Assembly (NCBI GenBank): GCA_964408085.1 | Contig: CAYOYB010000012.1 | Span: forward strand, 1-49,843 | Direction: 5' to 3' | DNA from: CAJLIR01 sp964408085 | GTDB lineage: Bacteria; Bacillota_I; Bacilli_A; RF39; UBA660 | DNA length: 49,843 nucleotides | Shown here: positions 8,558 through 16,843 of the stretch, in pieces | Layout: each line of letters begins with the position of its first letter | How positions within the stretch are numbered: the stretch's first letter is position 1 | The notes under the pieces: generated by a model | Seen by the model: the letters and a program-made list of their open reading frames with translations, nothing else | Database searches by the model: none | Told to the model about the DNA's origin: nothing | Translations under genes and position numbers: made by a program

Positions 8558-9550
8558 CTAAATCCATACACAAAGAATAATTGCAATCATACTAGCTAAA
8601 AGTCCAACAAATAAAAACATTTTAACAATATCTGTCTCTTTAAAACCAATTTTTTCAAAACTATGATGAATTGGTGCCATTGGAAAAAAACGTTTACCAG
8701 TTAGCTTAAAATAAACAATTTGTATAACACAACTTAAAGTTTCTAAAACAAAGACAATGCCTATTAGAATAAGTAAAAATTCATATCTTGTTATAATGGC
8801 TACAGTTCCTAAAGTAGCACCTAACGCTAAAGAGCCTGTATCACCCATAAAAACTTTAGCTGGGTGTAAATTAAATACTAAAAAGCCCAATATACCACCT
8901 ATTAAAATAAAGCAAAAAACAGCAATATCATCATAACCTTCTAACCAACCTGTACTCCAAGCAATAATACCAAATGTTAAAAAAGCGATAACTGATAAGC
9001 CACCTGCCAAACCATCTAAACCATCGGTTATATTAACTGCATTACTACTTGCAACCAAGATAAACAAAATAAAAAGTCCATATAACCAACCCATCTCTAT
9101 TCTTAAATTAAGACTACGAATCCAAATTAATGGTTCATTACCAGCTTTCATAAATAAATAAAAGAAGATAATGGCTACAATTATTTGTAATAATAATTTT
9201 TGAATTTCAGTTAAACCTTTATTGTTATGTCTTTTAATAATTAAATAATCATCCAAAAAGCCAATTAAAGAATAGGAAATAAATGTAAAAACAATAATTA
9301 GCAAATTATAAGTAAAGTTAATTTTTCCAAGCAAATATAAAATAATAACTGTAATTATAACAGGAACAATAAATATTAAACCACCCATAGTTGGTGTTCC
9401 ATTTTTTTGTTTATGCATTTCTCTTACATAAACACTAACACTTTGTGAAGCTTTTAATTTTTTTAAAATGGGTATTAAAAATATCCCAAATAAAACAGCT
9501 AAAATAAAACTAATCATCATTGCTAAAACAGACTTCGTAAGTACAAACAT
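8558..9550 (-). CDS. mraY: MraY, phospho-N-acetylmuramoyl-pentapeptide transferase
   Basis: The integral membrane enzyme that makes lipid I from UDP-MurNAc-pentapeptide and undecaprenyl phosphate. Family marks are present in order: GTPTMGG, the SNAVNITDGLDGLAGG loop with catalytic Asp residues, FMGDTGSLALG, and the MAPIHHSFE histidine motif. The 330-residue length is normal. It is the first gene of the mraY-ftsW pair, separated from the rest of the division cluster by oppositely oriented genes, and must use a promoter in 9551-9707. Confidence 0.97.
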   Translation of the reverse strand: MFVLTKSVLAMMISFILAVLFGIFLIPILKKLKASQSVSVYVREMHKQKNGTPTMGGLIFIVPVIITVIILYLLGKINFTYNLLIIVFTFISYSLIGFLDDYLIIKRHNNKGLTEIQKLLLQIIVAIIFFYLFMKAGNEPLIWIRSLNLRIEMGWLYGLFILFILVASSNAVNITDGLDGLAGGLSVIAFLTFGIIAWSTGWLEGYDDIAVFCFILIGGILGFLVFNLHPAKVFMGDTGSLALGATLGTVAIITRYEFLLILIGIVFVLETLSCVIQIVYFKLTGKRFFPMAPIHHSFEKIGFKETDIVKMFLFVGLLASMIAIILCVWI

Positions 9551-9629
9551 ATATACACCTACTTTACTTTATTTTTTTATTGCAACTTCTAATAAAGTAT
9601 ATGAAAAAAATAGTACAACTTATACTACT

Positions 9630-9647
9630 TTTTACAATATTGTAAAA
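9630..9647. promoter_or_regulatory. 18-bp perfect palindrome between divergent mraY and HD-GYP genes
   Basis: TTTTACAATATTGTAAAA is fully self-complementary. The minus strand reads TTTACA, 16 bases, TATAAG from here toward mraY, so the palindrome overlaps a likely -35 box. It is a candidate operator; the regulator is unknown. Confidence 0.45.
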
Positions 9648-9660
9648 TATAAATAAATTT

Positions 9661-9690
9661 TCTATCACTTTCTCAATAATCTGTGATAGA
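9661..9690. promoter_or_regulatory. inverted repeat upstream of the HD-GYP gene
   Basis: TCTATCAC (9661-9668) is exactly complementary to 9683-9690 across a 14-base gap, ending 17 bases before the HD-GYP start codon. It could be a repressor site or a short leader hairpin. Confidence 0.45.
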
Positions 9691-9707
9691 ATAATAAAGG
9701 TGATAAA

Positions 9708-10937
9708 ATGCAAGAAATTTATAAAAACAGTAAATACACTATATGGCTCTATAATATTAGTTCTAGGGAATATACAATTATAAAAGAATTTTTGCCTGAG
9801 GAACATTTTGATGTAATAGATATTGGAAATGATTTTTCAAAATTTAACGAATTACAGGATTTACATATTTTACAAAAACCAGATGTAGTTATTTGTGATG
9901 TAAATAGTGTGATAAATGATAACATTATAGGTAATTTATATAGAGCACATTGTGCTTTAGCAAAAGTTAGTACAAAACCTCAAACATCTATTTTAGATAA
10001 TACCTTTGAACTAACTGATGAAAAAATTGAAAGTATCAAAAATGGTAAATCTATAACTGCAACTAAGACTGAAAAATCAATGCATAAAATAATTGATATG
10101 TGTCAATTAGCCAAAATTATAAAATTACAATCTTTAACTAAATTAGGAGCTAAAAATATATATGAATCAATGAATATTAGTGAAGAACTAGATAGTGGCA
10201 AAAGTACTGCCTCAATTTCCAAGCAGTATTTATTTAAATTAGCGCAAACACTAAATGACTTCATTTCCTTCAAAGATAATTACACGAGAGGACATTGTGA
10301 AAGAGTCGCTAATTACGCTGAAGCTTTAGGTCACGCAATAGATATGAATGATGAAGAATTAGAAGATTTAATTTTAGCAGCTAATCTACATGATATTGGA
10401 AAAATTGCCTTACCTGATGCAGTTATAACTAAAACAGATAAATTAAATGACTTAGAATTCAACCTAATGAAAAAGCATGTTCAACTTGGCGCATCATTAC
10501 TACCTGGAAACGAATTAGGATATTTAAAAGATGCTGTAAGGGCGCATCATGAAAAATATGATGGTAGTGGATATCCTGATGGTTTAAAAGGAGATGAAAT
10601 TCCTAAACTAGCACAAATTCTAGCCATTGCTGACAGTTTTGATGCTATGACATCTCAGAGGTCATATAATCATGTCAAATCTGCTAAAGAAGCATTTGAA
10701 GATTTAAAAAGACATACCAAACCATATGGTGTTGATGATGGTTTAGGCGTTTTCTATAATCCTAAACTAGTTGATGTATTTATTGAGGTTATTAGTAATA
10801 GTAAAACAACTATGGCTAATTTAGAAGAAGCTAAAAGACAAGCTGATTTAAATGTAGATTATAAATCAAAGCAAGATGCAGCACAAAAAGAACACAATAA
10901 ACAATTAGTATTAAAAGGAGATGTGAATAATGAATAG
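9708..10937 (+). CDS. HD-GYP domain phosphohydrolase
   Basis: The C-terminal half (about residues 180-370) is a complete HD-GYP domain: a GHCERVANYA histidine, HDIGKIALPD near 227, a KKHVQLG histidine, HHEKYDGSGYPDGLKG near 280-292, and the AIADSFDAM aspartate. Such domains hydrolyse cyclic di-GMP or related dinucleotides. The N-terminal 165 residues look like a degenerate receiver-like fold (VIDIGND, DVVICDVNS) without clear phospho-acceptor context. The start has AAAGGTG seven bases upstream. It is one of few plus-strand genes here and overlaps the next gene by 8 bases. No cyclic-di-GMP synthase is visible in the window. Confidence 0.88.
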   Translation: MQEIYKNSKYTIWLYNISSREYTIIKEFLPEEHFDVIDIGNDFSKFNELQDLHILQKPDVVICDVNSVINDNIIGNLYRAHCALAKVSTKPQTSILDNTFELTDEKIESIKNGKSITATKTEKSMHKIIDMCQLAKIIKLQSLTKLGAKNIYESMNISEELDSGKSTASISKQYLFKLAQTLNDFISFKDNYTRGHCERVANYAEALGHAIDMNDEELEDLILAANLHDIGKIALPDAVITKTDKLNDLEFNLMKKHVQLGASLLPGNELGYLKDAVRAHHEKYDGSGYPDGLKGDEIPKLAQILAIADSFDAMTSQRSYNHVKSAKEAFEDLKRHTKPYGVDDGLGVFYNPKLVDVFIEVISNSKTTMANLEEAKRQADLNVDYKSKQDAAQKEHNKQLVLKGDVNNE

Positions 10938-11457
10938 TTTTAGTAAAATTATAAAAGACTATATGGAACATATCACTGATTTTAATGATAAAAGAATTAT
11001 GCAAGAAGCTATAACATTAATTGATTCAGAATCAGATATTACTGATGAAGAAGTTAATATTTTAAATGAAATTTTTATGAGTTTAAAAGAAGATTATACG
11101 CTTGAAGTTATTCAAAATCCAAATAATTTAGAGTTTTGTTATGCTATTACTAAACAAGAAATACCTATCATTCAAAATAAGCATGAATTAAATGTTTTAG
11201 TGAATGAACTTAAAAGATTTTCTTTAAATTATTCAATTTCAAAAATTGAGAATGCTGCGTTATTATTTCTAGATGCTAGTGAACATATTGAAGAAGATGA
11301 ATTTCTCCTAATTCAAAATATTATCAGACATTTAACCGATGATTGGTGCCTATCTCCAATTGAGGAACAAAAGCATTCTGATGGAATTATAAGAATATCA
11401 AGATTAATTCCAAAATATTCGAAAAAATTAATAAAAACAGAGTCTGAAAGAAAGTAA
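10930..11457 (+). CDS. hypothetical protein coupled to the HD-GYP gene
   Basis: I do not recognise the family. It is a 175-residue, acidic, largely helical soluble protein with no signal or membrane segment. Two halves look weakly alike (TLIDSESDITDEEVNILNEI versus LLFLDASEHIEEDEFLLIQN), suggesting an internal duplication. Its start overlaps the HD-GYP stop by 8 bases with AAAGGAGATG as ribosome binding site, and a terminator follows at once, so the two form a closed bicistron. A partner or regulator of the HD-GYP protein is a reasonable guess. Confidence 0.75.
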   Translation: MNSFSKIIKDYMEHITDFNDKRIMQEAITLIDSESDITDEEVNILNEIFMSLKEDYTLEVIQNPNNLEFCYAITKQEIPIIQNKHELNVLVNELKRFSLNYSISKIENAALLFLDASEHIEEDEFLLIQNIIRHLTDDWCLSPIEEQKHSDGIIRISRLIPKYSKKLIKTESERK

Positions 11458-11475
11458 ATCATTACTTTCTTTTTT
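11447..11475 (+). terminator. terminator of the HD-GYP bicistron
   Basis: AAAGAAAGTAA (11447-11457) pairs perfectly with 11462-11472 across a 4-base loop and runs into a T tract ending at 11475. It overlaps the stop codon of the second gene. Confidence 0.85.
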
Positions 11476-11503
11476 AGTACAAAATTCTAATATTAAACTG
11501 TCT

Positions 11504-11600
11504 TTATAATAATAATATTACCATTTCTCCTTCTAAAAATATGTCAACCTACACTATGAGATTGACATATTATTTTTTTGACTATTCCATTATCTTAAAT
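11504..11600 (-). pseudogene. decayed second copy of the spoVD 3' end (PASTA tail)
   Basis: Read on minus, codons give CQSHSVG, a stop, HI, then after a one-base shift LEGEMVILLL and a stop. The intact gene ends YQSPSAGERILEGETVRLLLEE. About 50 of the last 60 bases match and weaker similarity continues upstream. The copy has an in-frame stop and a frameshift, so it is dead. It begins about 20 bases past the stop of the fibronectin/transglutaminase gene. Part of it (11538-11571) now folds into a 10-bp hairpin followed by T residues and could terminate plus-strand transcripts. Confidence 0.8.
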
Positions 11601-11619
11601 AATTTTAAGTATATAATTT

Positions 11620-13278
11620 TTATCCTAATGGATGGGTTCCATATCCAACTAAGCCAACTTGGCCATCAGCAAAGCCAATTTGACCATCCATAGTAACAAT
11701 TACCCATTGATGAGTCCACTGATTTTCGTTAGCATGACTCCAAGAATAGCCCATTTCCTCTAAAACCATTCCTAAAGCTCTAGTAGTTCCAGCGCAAGAG
11801 GATTCACCTTTGATAAATACACCATAGGCAGTATAATAATCGTTACCAGTTTCTTTATGAACACCTCTATAATAATATTGACTTACTGCTTGAGCTGCTT
11901 TAGAAACTTTCTCAATATCAGAAGAACCAGTAATACTATTAGCAATTTGCCTAGCAATTACTCTTGCTTGTTCATTCTTTTCATAAGCAGTAAGTTCACC
12001 ACTAGATGAAGGATTAGAAGGAGCCACACTACCAGTATTACCACTAGGATTTGGATTAGTATAACCATAATCATACGAAATAGGTCTTCTATCAGTTGTC
12101 GACGAAACAATTTCACTATTGTCACTACTATACTTTTCATCGTCTATTACAATATTTACAACAACATAATAATATCTAGTTTTATTTTCTTCTAAATCAT
12201 TCTCAATATAAGAAGTATCAGTAATGTTTTCACCTATTAAATTATATTCGCTATCTATACTATCAGAAGCATAAATAGAATAAGTAATAGAAGCCTCAGC
12301 GTTATTAAAAGATTCTGTATTATATTTATCCCAAGTTATAGAAATAGAAGATGTTCCTTCTGATTTACTCGAAATACCTGAAACAACCATTGGTTTTGTA
12401 GTAACTTCTAGTATATTACTATCATCACTATTAACAGGTTTTCCATCAACCATAGCTGTTACTACTACTTTATAAGAATATCTAGTAAAAGGGGTTAGTG
12501 AAGAAATAGAATAATTTTCTTCTTTTATATCTTTTGCTAATTCTACAAATTCATCATTTTCATTAGATTTAGTATATAAAGTATAGTAAACATCTATATC
12601 TGTACCATCTAAATTTTTTACTAAAAAATTATTTAAAGACCACTTTAAATCAATACTAGTATCAGTTGAGTTAGTGATAGTTAAATCAGTAATTTTATTA
12701 ATTTCTAAAGCATTAGTATCAAATTTAACAACCTTACTAGATTTAGAATATTTTCGATTATTCCCAATATTTTTATAAGCTACAACAGCAACATAATATG
12801 AAGTATTTGAAAGAACATTATCATACTTCAATTTATTATCATTAATATCTATTACTTGATAATTTCCATTAAACTTACCATCTGATAAATCAGCATTTAC
12901 ATCCTTGCTAGTAAACTCAACAGAAGAAATTAAAACTACATAATTAGAAGCATTTTTCTGACTATCCCAAGAAATTTCTATTTCATGAAATTCTTTATTC
13001 TCGATAATTATATTTTTAACGCTATTTGCTTTAAAAAAGTAAAAATAACAACCAATAAGACAACATATAAATACTAGCACAATAAAGACTATAAAAATAA
13101 TTTTTTTCTTTTTATTACTTACTTTTTCTTTCATTTTGTTGTTTATTGTATCATCTTTTTCTTGATTACTTTTTTTAGTTATATCTTCTTCCTTTTTAAT
13201 ATTTTTTTCGTTATCTACTTCAATATCATTTTTTTGACTATCTACCCTGATATCATTTTTATTAACTACTTTTTTCAT
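11620..13278 (-). CDS. membrane-anchored fibronectin III / transglutaminase-like protein
   Basis: A charged cytoplasmic N-terminus (1-56) precedes one transmembrane helix (about 58-84). Outside the cell come three fibronectin type III-like repeats (about 90-190, 195-290 and 298-390), a Pro/Ser/Gly linker, and a C-terminal transglutaminase-like cysteine protease fold with Cys in ESSCAGTTRAL (near 492), His in THQWVIV (near 526) and Asp in FADGQ (near 538), the expected triad order. It may cleave or crosslink surface proteins or peptidoglycan peptides; the substrate is unknown. AGGAGG lies about 14 bases before the ATG, longer than usual. The gene has its own promoter, follows spoVD, and is followed by a displaced spoVD tail. 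Confidence 0.85.
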   Translation of the reverse strand: MKKVVNKNDIRVDSQKNDIEVDNEKNIKKEEDITKKSNQEKDDTINNKMKEKVSNKKKKIIFIVFIVLVFICCLIGCYFYFFKANSVKNIIIENKEFHEIEISWDSQKNASNYVVLISSVEFTSKDVNADLSDGKFNGNYQVIDINDNKLKYDNVLSNTSYYVAVVAYKNIGNNRKYSKSSKVVKFDTNALEINKITDLTITNSTDTSIDLKWSLNNFLVKNLDGTDIDVYYTLYTKSNENDEFVELAKDIKEENYSISSLTPFTRYSYKVVVTAMVDGKPVNSDDSNILEVTTKPMVVSGISSKSEGTSSISITWDKYNTESFNNAEASITYSIYASDSIDSEYNLIGENITDTSYIENDLEENKTRYYYVVVNIVIDDEKYSSDNSEIVSSTTDRRPISYDYGYTNPNPSGNTGSVAPSNPSSSGELTAYEKNEQARVIARQIANSITGSSDIEKVSKAAQAVSQYYYRGVHKETGNDYYTAYGVFIKGESSCAGTTRALGMVLEEMGYSWSHANENQWTHQWVIVTMDGQIGFADGQVGLVGYGTHPLG

Positions 13279-13316
13279 AATAACAATAAAACATCCTCCT
13301 AATTTATTCTAATTAA

Positions 13317-13345
13317 AGTATATAATAAAGATTAGAAATTGTAAA
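13317..13345 (-). promoter_or_regulatory. promoter of the fibronectin/transglutaminase gene
   Basis: TTTACA (13340-13345), 17 bases, TATACT (13317-13322) on the minus strand, about 40 bases before the start codon. It lets this gene be transcribed independently of spoVD. Confidence 0.6.
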
Positions 13346-13391
13346 TAATTGATTAGTAACAATTTTTATATACAAGAAGTTTCATTAAAAT

Positions 13392-13428
13392 GAAAAAGGA
13401 TGAAAATATATATAAATTCACCTTTTTA
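13392..13428 (-). terminator. probable terminator after spoVD
   Basis: On minus, AAAAAGGTGAA and TTCATCCTTTTT flank an AT-rich loop with one mismatch and a T run at the end. It lies about 20 bases past the spoVD stop codon. Confidence 0.5.
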
Positions 13429-13447
13429 TATTAATAACAATTATTTT

Positions 13448-15355
13448 TTATTCTTCTAATAATAATCTTACTGTTTCTCCTTCTAAAATACGCTCACCTG
13501 CACTAGGAGATTGATAAGAAACTTTATTTCCAGTTCCTGTATATTCAACTTTAAAACTTTTTAAACTTTTAATAGCTTCATTTTTATCCATGCCTACAAC
13601 ATTAGCAACTTCAATATATTTTTTATCATTATAATTATATTTCTTATCACTTGCTCCTTCCCTTCTTTCAATACCTAAAGCTGTTATAGAATCTGTTAAA
13701 ACAGTTTTTACGATTGGAGCCACGACTGTACCACCATATTGCGTGACACCTTTAGCGTTATCAACTGCAACATACACAATAACTTGGGGATCATCAGCTG
13801 GTAAAAAACCTATGAACGAAGTAATATAATTACCAACCATATAACGTCCATTTTCAACTTTTTGAGCTGTACCTGTTTTTCCACCTACTCGATAACCATC
13901 AATATAAGCAGGTCGCCCTGTACCATTTGTTACAACACTCTCTAATGCATATCTAACTTTTTCACTTGTTTCTTCACTAATAACTTTTCTAACAATTTGT
14001 CGTTCATTCTGTTGTATAACAGTATTAGTCTCTGGTTCATTTAAACTTTTAACAATATATGGTTTATTTAAATAACCACCATTAATAGCAGCACTAACTG
14101 CTGTTATTTGTTGAATTGGTGTTACTGATACACCTTGACCAAATGCAGTGGTTGCTAATTCCACATTTCCAACTCGATCTAAATTAAAAATAATTCCTGA
14201 ACCTTCACCATTTAAATCAACACCTGTTTTTTTACCAAAGCCAAATTTATCTATATAGTCAAATAATGTCTCTTTTCCTAGTTTTAGGCCTAGATTTACA
14301 AAACCTGGGTTACATGAATTTTCAACAACTTGTAAATAAGTTTGTTCCCCATGTCCTCCATGTTTCCAACAGTGTAAGGTTGCATTATCTACCTGTATAG
14401 CACCTGAATCAGAAAAATGGTCATTATCCAAATCTACAATTTTTTCTTCTAATGAAGCAGCCAAAGTAATTATTTTAAAAGTTGAACCTGGTTCATAAGT
14501 CATCCAAACTGGTAAATTACGATTAATTTCTTCAACTGTATAATTTTGGTATTCGCTTGGCGAAAAATTAGGTCGTGAAGCAATAGCTAAGATTTCTCCT
14601 GTTTTAGGATCCATAACTATACCTAATGCTTGATCTGGATTATATTTTAGCATTGCGTTATCTAATTCTCTTTCTAGTGATGCTTGAATGTCCATATTAA
14701 TAGTTAGTGTCATATTAATTCCATCCTGTGGTTTTTCGTAAACTTCATTTAAACTTAAGCGATTTCCTTTAGCATCACTAAAATATTTAATTGCTCCATA
14801 TTCACCTGTTAATAAATTATTATACATTAACTCTAAACCACTTAACCCCTGATTATCTATTCCAACAAAACCTATTGTATGTGATAAATAAGTATCAAAT
14901 GGATAATTACGTTTTGATTCTTTAACTAAGTAAACACCAGGAAGATCTAGACTTGCTATTTTATCAGCTATTTCATAAGGTAATCTTCTTCCTTCTGGGT
15001 GGACTCTTTCAATAGAAGTTTTTTTAGCAACATGGGCATACATATCATCATAGCTTACATCTAATATTTCAGCTAATAATTGAGCAGTTTTTTCTTTATC
15101 GTCAATTTGATTTGGTATTAAAACTAATGATGTTGTAGTAATATTATCTGCAATAACTACACCATTTCGATCATAAATAATTCCACGATTAGCTTCGATT
15201 GGTAAATTTCTACTCCATAAATCATTCGCATAATCATTTAATTTATTATAACTAAATACTTGAATATAAAATATTTTACCTATTATTAAAACAAATAATA
15301 AAATAATTACAACTAATATAATTTTAATTCTTTTATGATAATCTCTTACGAACAT
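13448..15355 (-). CDS. spoVD: class B penicillin-binding protein, SpoVD type
   Basis: A short cytoplasmic tail and one membrane helix (about 10-30), a dimerisation domain beginning ANRGIIYDRNG, and a transpeptidase domain with STFK (near 289), SCN (near 347) and KTGTAQ (near 495). One PASTA domain forms the C-terminus (about 575-635). The 635 residues and single PASTA domain resemble Bacillus SpoVD, and in Bacilli spoVD follows pbpB. It crosslinks peptidoglycan outside the membrane, with a SEDS partner. A cortex role cannot be assumed because it is unclear whether this organism sporulates. The start at 15355 has GAGGTG nearby. The intact end of this gene is duplicated at 11504-11600. Confidence 0.85.
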   Translation of the reverse strand: MFVRDYHKRIKIILVVIILLFVLIIGKIFYIQVFSYNKLNDYANDLWSRNLPIEANRGIIYDRNGVVIADNITTTSLVLIPNQIDDKEKTAQLLAEILDVSYDDMYAHVAKKTSIERVHPEGRRLPYEIADKIASLDLPGVYLVKESKRNYPFDTYLSHTIGFVGIDNQGLSGLELMYNNLLTGEYGAIKYFSDAKGNRLSLNEVYEKPQDGINMTLTINMDIQASLERELDNAMLKYNPDQALGIVMDPKTGEILAIASRPNFSPSEYQNYTVEEINRNLPVWMTYEPGSTFKIITLAASLEEKIVDLDNDHFSDSGAIQVDNATLHCWKHGGHGEQTYLQVVENSCNPGFVNLGLKLGKETLFDYIDKFGFGKKTGVDLNGEGSGIIFNLDRVGNVELATTAFGQGVSVTPIQQITAVSAAINGGYLNKPYIVKSLNEPETNTVIQQNERQIVRKVISEETSEKVRYALESVVTNGTGRPAYIDGYRVGGKTGTAQKVENGRYMVGNYITSFIGFLPADDPQVIVYVAVDNAKGVTQYGGTVVAPIVKTVLTDSITALGIERREGASDKKYNYNDKKYIEVANVVGMDKNEAIKSLKSFKVEYTGTGNKVSYQSPSAGERILEGETVRLLLEE

Positions 15356-15364
15356 TATAACACC

Positions 15365-15380
15365 TCATAAAATTTTATGA
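15365..15380. repeat. 16-bp perfect palindrome before spoVD
   Basis: TCATAAAATTTTATGA is self-complementary and ends next to the GAGGTG ribosome binding site of spoVD. It may be an operator or simply part of the terminator region just upstream. Confidence 0.4.
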
Positions 15381-15382
15381 AT

Positions 15383-15427
15383 AAAAAAAAAAATAAGTAT
15401 AAATATAAAAATATTACACTTATTTTT
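15383..15427 (-). terminator. terminator after the amidoligase gene
   Basis: On minus, AAATAAGT pairs with ACTTATTT across a loop of about 19 bases and runs into a tract of about ten T. It lies 26 bases past the amidoligase stop. Confidence 0.65.
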
Positions 15428-15452
15428 CATTTATCAAAATAAAAATTATTAT

Positions 15453-16451
15453 CTATTTAGTAAATCTTTTAGCACTAACTATATTCAAATCATCTGTCTC
15501 TTGAAAGCACTTAAAATATTGTCTTAAAAAATAACATTTATCTAGATTATTATCAAATACTAAATCAACAAATTCTAAAGCATTTTTTAAATTAACTTTA
15601 TTATACATATAATAGTCATTTTGAGAAGAAATACGTTCATTTTTTAATTTATAATTGATTAAATCAAGATCTATTATATTTTTAGAAGACACTAAAAGTA
15701 ATTTTGTTATAGCATTAATATTATTCTGCCAAATAACTTCATCTGTTGTAGCATTAGCCCCTCTACACTCAATTGTATTAAATTTTTTAGATTGTCGACT
15801 TGAATCAAAATTAACATTATCAAAATTCATAAAATCATGGAAATTTAACGGTATAATATTAAAAAATTTACAAATATCTCTTTCCTTCAAAATTTGATCT
15901 AATTTACCATACAATTGATCAGCTATTGGCGCTGCATATTCTAACATTGTACTTCTAGCATTCAACTTATCACCATATAAGAATCTTGCAAGTACACTTT
16001 CATAAACTATATAAACTTGAATAAAAGTTTGCCAGTATTCTATATTATTTTCTAATATATGAGCACCAACATGAATATGACCACCAGCTTTTTCAGATGT
16101 ATTAGCATTTCTCATTTTTAAAAATTTACAAATTTTTTTAAGATTATCCCAGTCTTTAGTTCTATCATATAATTTAGGTGATGTTATCTCTCCACCAGAA
16201 TTTAATGAAAGATCTGATTTAGATTCCCAATCTGGAAATTCTTTATTAATAAACCTATCAACTACTTCTTTTTCTACATTCTCATATTCAATTTCTACTC
16301 CAAATGAAAGGTTTTCCAATAATCCCAAATTTTTCCTATAAGTAAGATAAAAATTTTCAATTTGATTTATTAATTCCTTTAAATCCAAGCATTTTAAATT
16401 TGAAAATTCATCATTTTTATTAGAATCTATAAATCCTAAACTATCATTCAT
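15453..16451 (-). CDS. amidoligase family enzyme (glutamine synthetase-like COOH-NH2 ligase)
   Basis: Conserved blocks of the Amidoligase_2 family appear in order: FGVEIEYE (near 50-57), DLSLNSGGEITSP (near 80-92), GGHIHVG (near 122-128), a PIADQLYG segment, and NTIECRGANAT (near 226-236). These supply the acidic and basic residues expected for ATP/metal binding and amide-bond formation. The family is thought to link amino groups to carboxyls of peptides or cell-wall-type substrates. The start at 16451 has GAGGTTTG nine bases upstream. A decayed gene precedes it and a terminator follows, so it looks like the surviving part of an acquired unit inserted between the TPM gene and spoVD. Confidence 0.85.
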   Translation of the reverse strand: MNDSLGFIDSNKNDEFSNLKCLDLKELINQIENFYLTYRKNLGLLENLSFGVEIEYENVEKEVVDRFINKEFPDWESKSDLSLNSGGEITSPKLYDRTKDWDNLKKICKFLKMRNANTSEKAGGHIHVGAHILENNIEYWQTFIQVYIVYESVLARFLYGDKLNARSTMLEYAAPIADQLYGKLDQILKERDICKFFNIIPLNFHDFMNFDNVNFDSSRQSKKFNTIECRGANATTDEVIWQNNINAITKLLLVSSKNIIDLDLINYKLKNERISSQNDYYMYNKVNLKNALEFVDLVFDNNLDKCYFLRQYFKCFQETDDLNIVSAKRFTK

Positions 16452-16466
16452 TCTACAAACCTCATT

Positions 16467-16841
16467 TTATAATTTAATCAAGTAATTTCCTTTATTTTTA
16501 GTAACACAATAAAATTTTCCAAATTCACTTATAATATTAAGCCATTCTCTAATAGAAAATTTATATTTATTAGTTAATATGCTATTTTTTATCTTTTTCT
16601 TCATCTGACAAGTCTAAGTTTTTTTCAATTTCTTTTATTTTCTTAATTACATGTTTATAATTATTATTCACATACTCATCATTTCTTAAATAAGTTAATT
16701 TTATATTTGCTATAATATCCTAATTTCTATATCTGATGATAACTTTTTAAATTCTTCTCTATCTAGTTTTGATAATTTAGAATCACCTATTTCCATTTTT
16801 TCTATATTGTTTAAATTTCCATCACTAAAGTATATTTTCAA
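16467..16841 (-). pseudogene. decayed gene between the TPM protein and the amidoligase
   Basis: This 390-base interval has no long frame, but three consecutive pieces look coding. The first is TTG-started (16841-16710), contains SDGNLNNIEKMEIGDSKL and follows GGAGGAAG at the end of the TPM gene. The second ends at 16582 (NIKLTYLRNDEYVNNNYKHV, then a Lys/Glu-rich helix). The third ends at 16467 (FSIREWLNIISEFGKFYCV). Frame changes separate them. I do not recognise the family. It is probably a former amidoligase partner; the first piece could instead be a real 43-residue gene. Confidence 0.5.
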
Positions 16842-16843
16842 TT

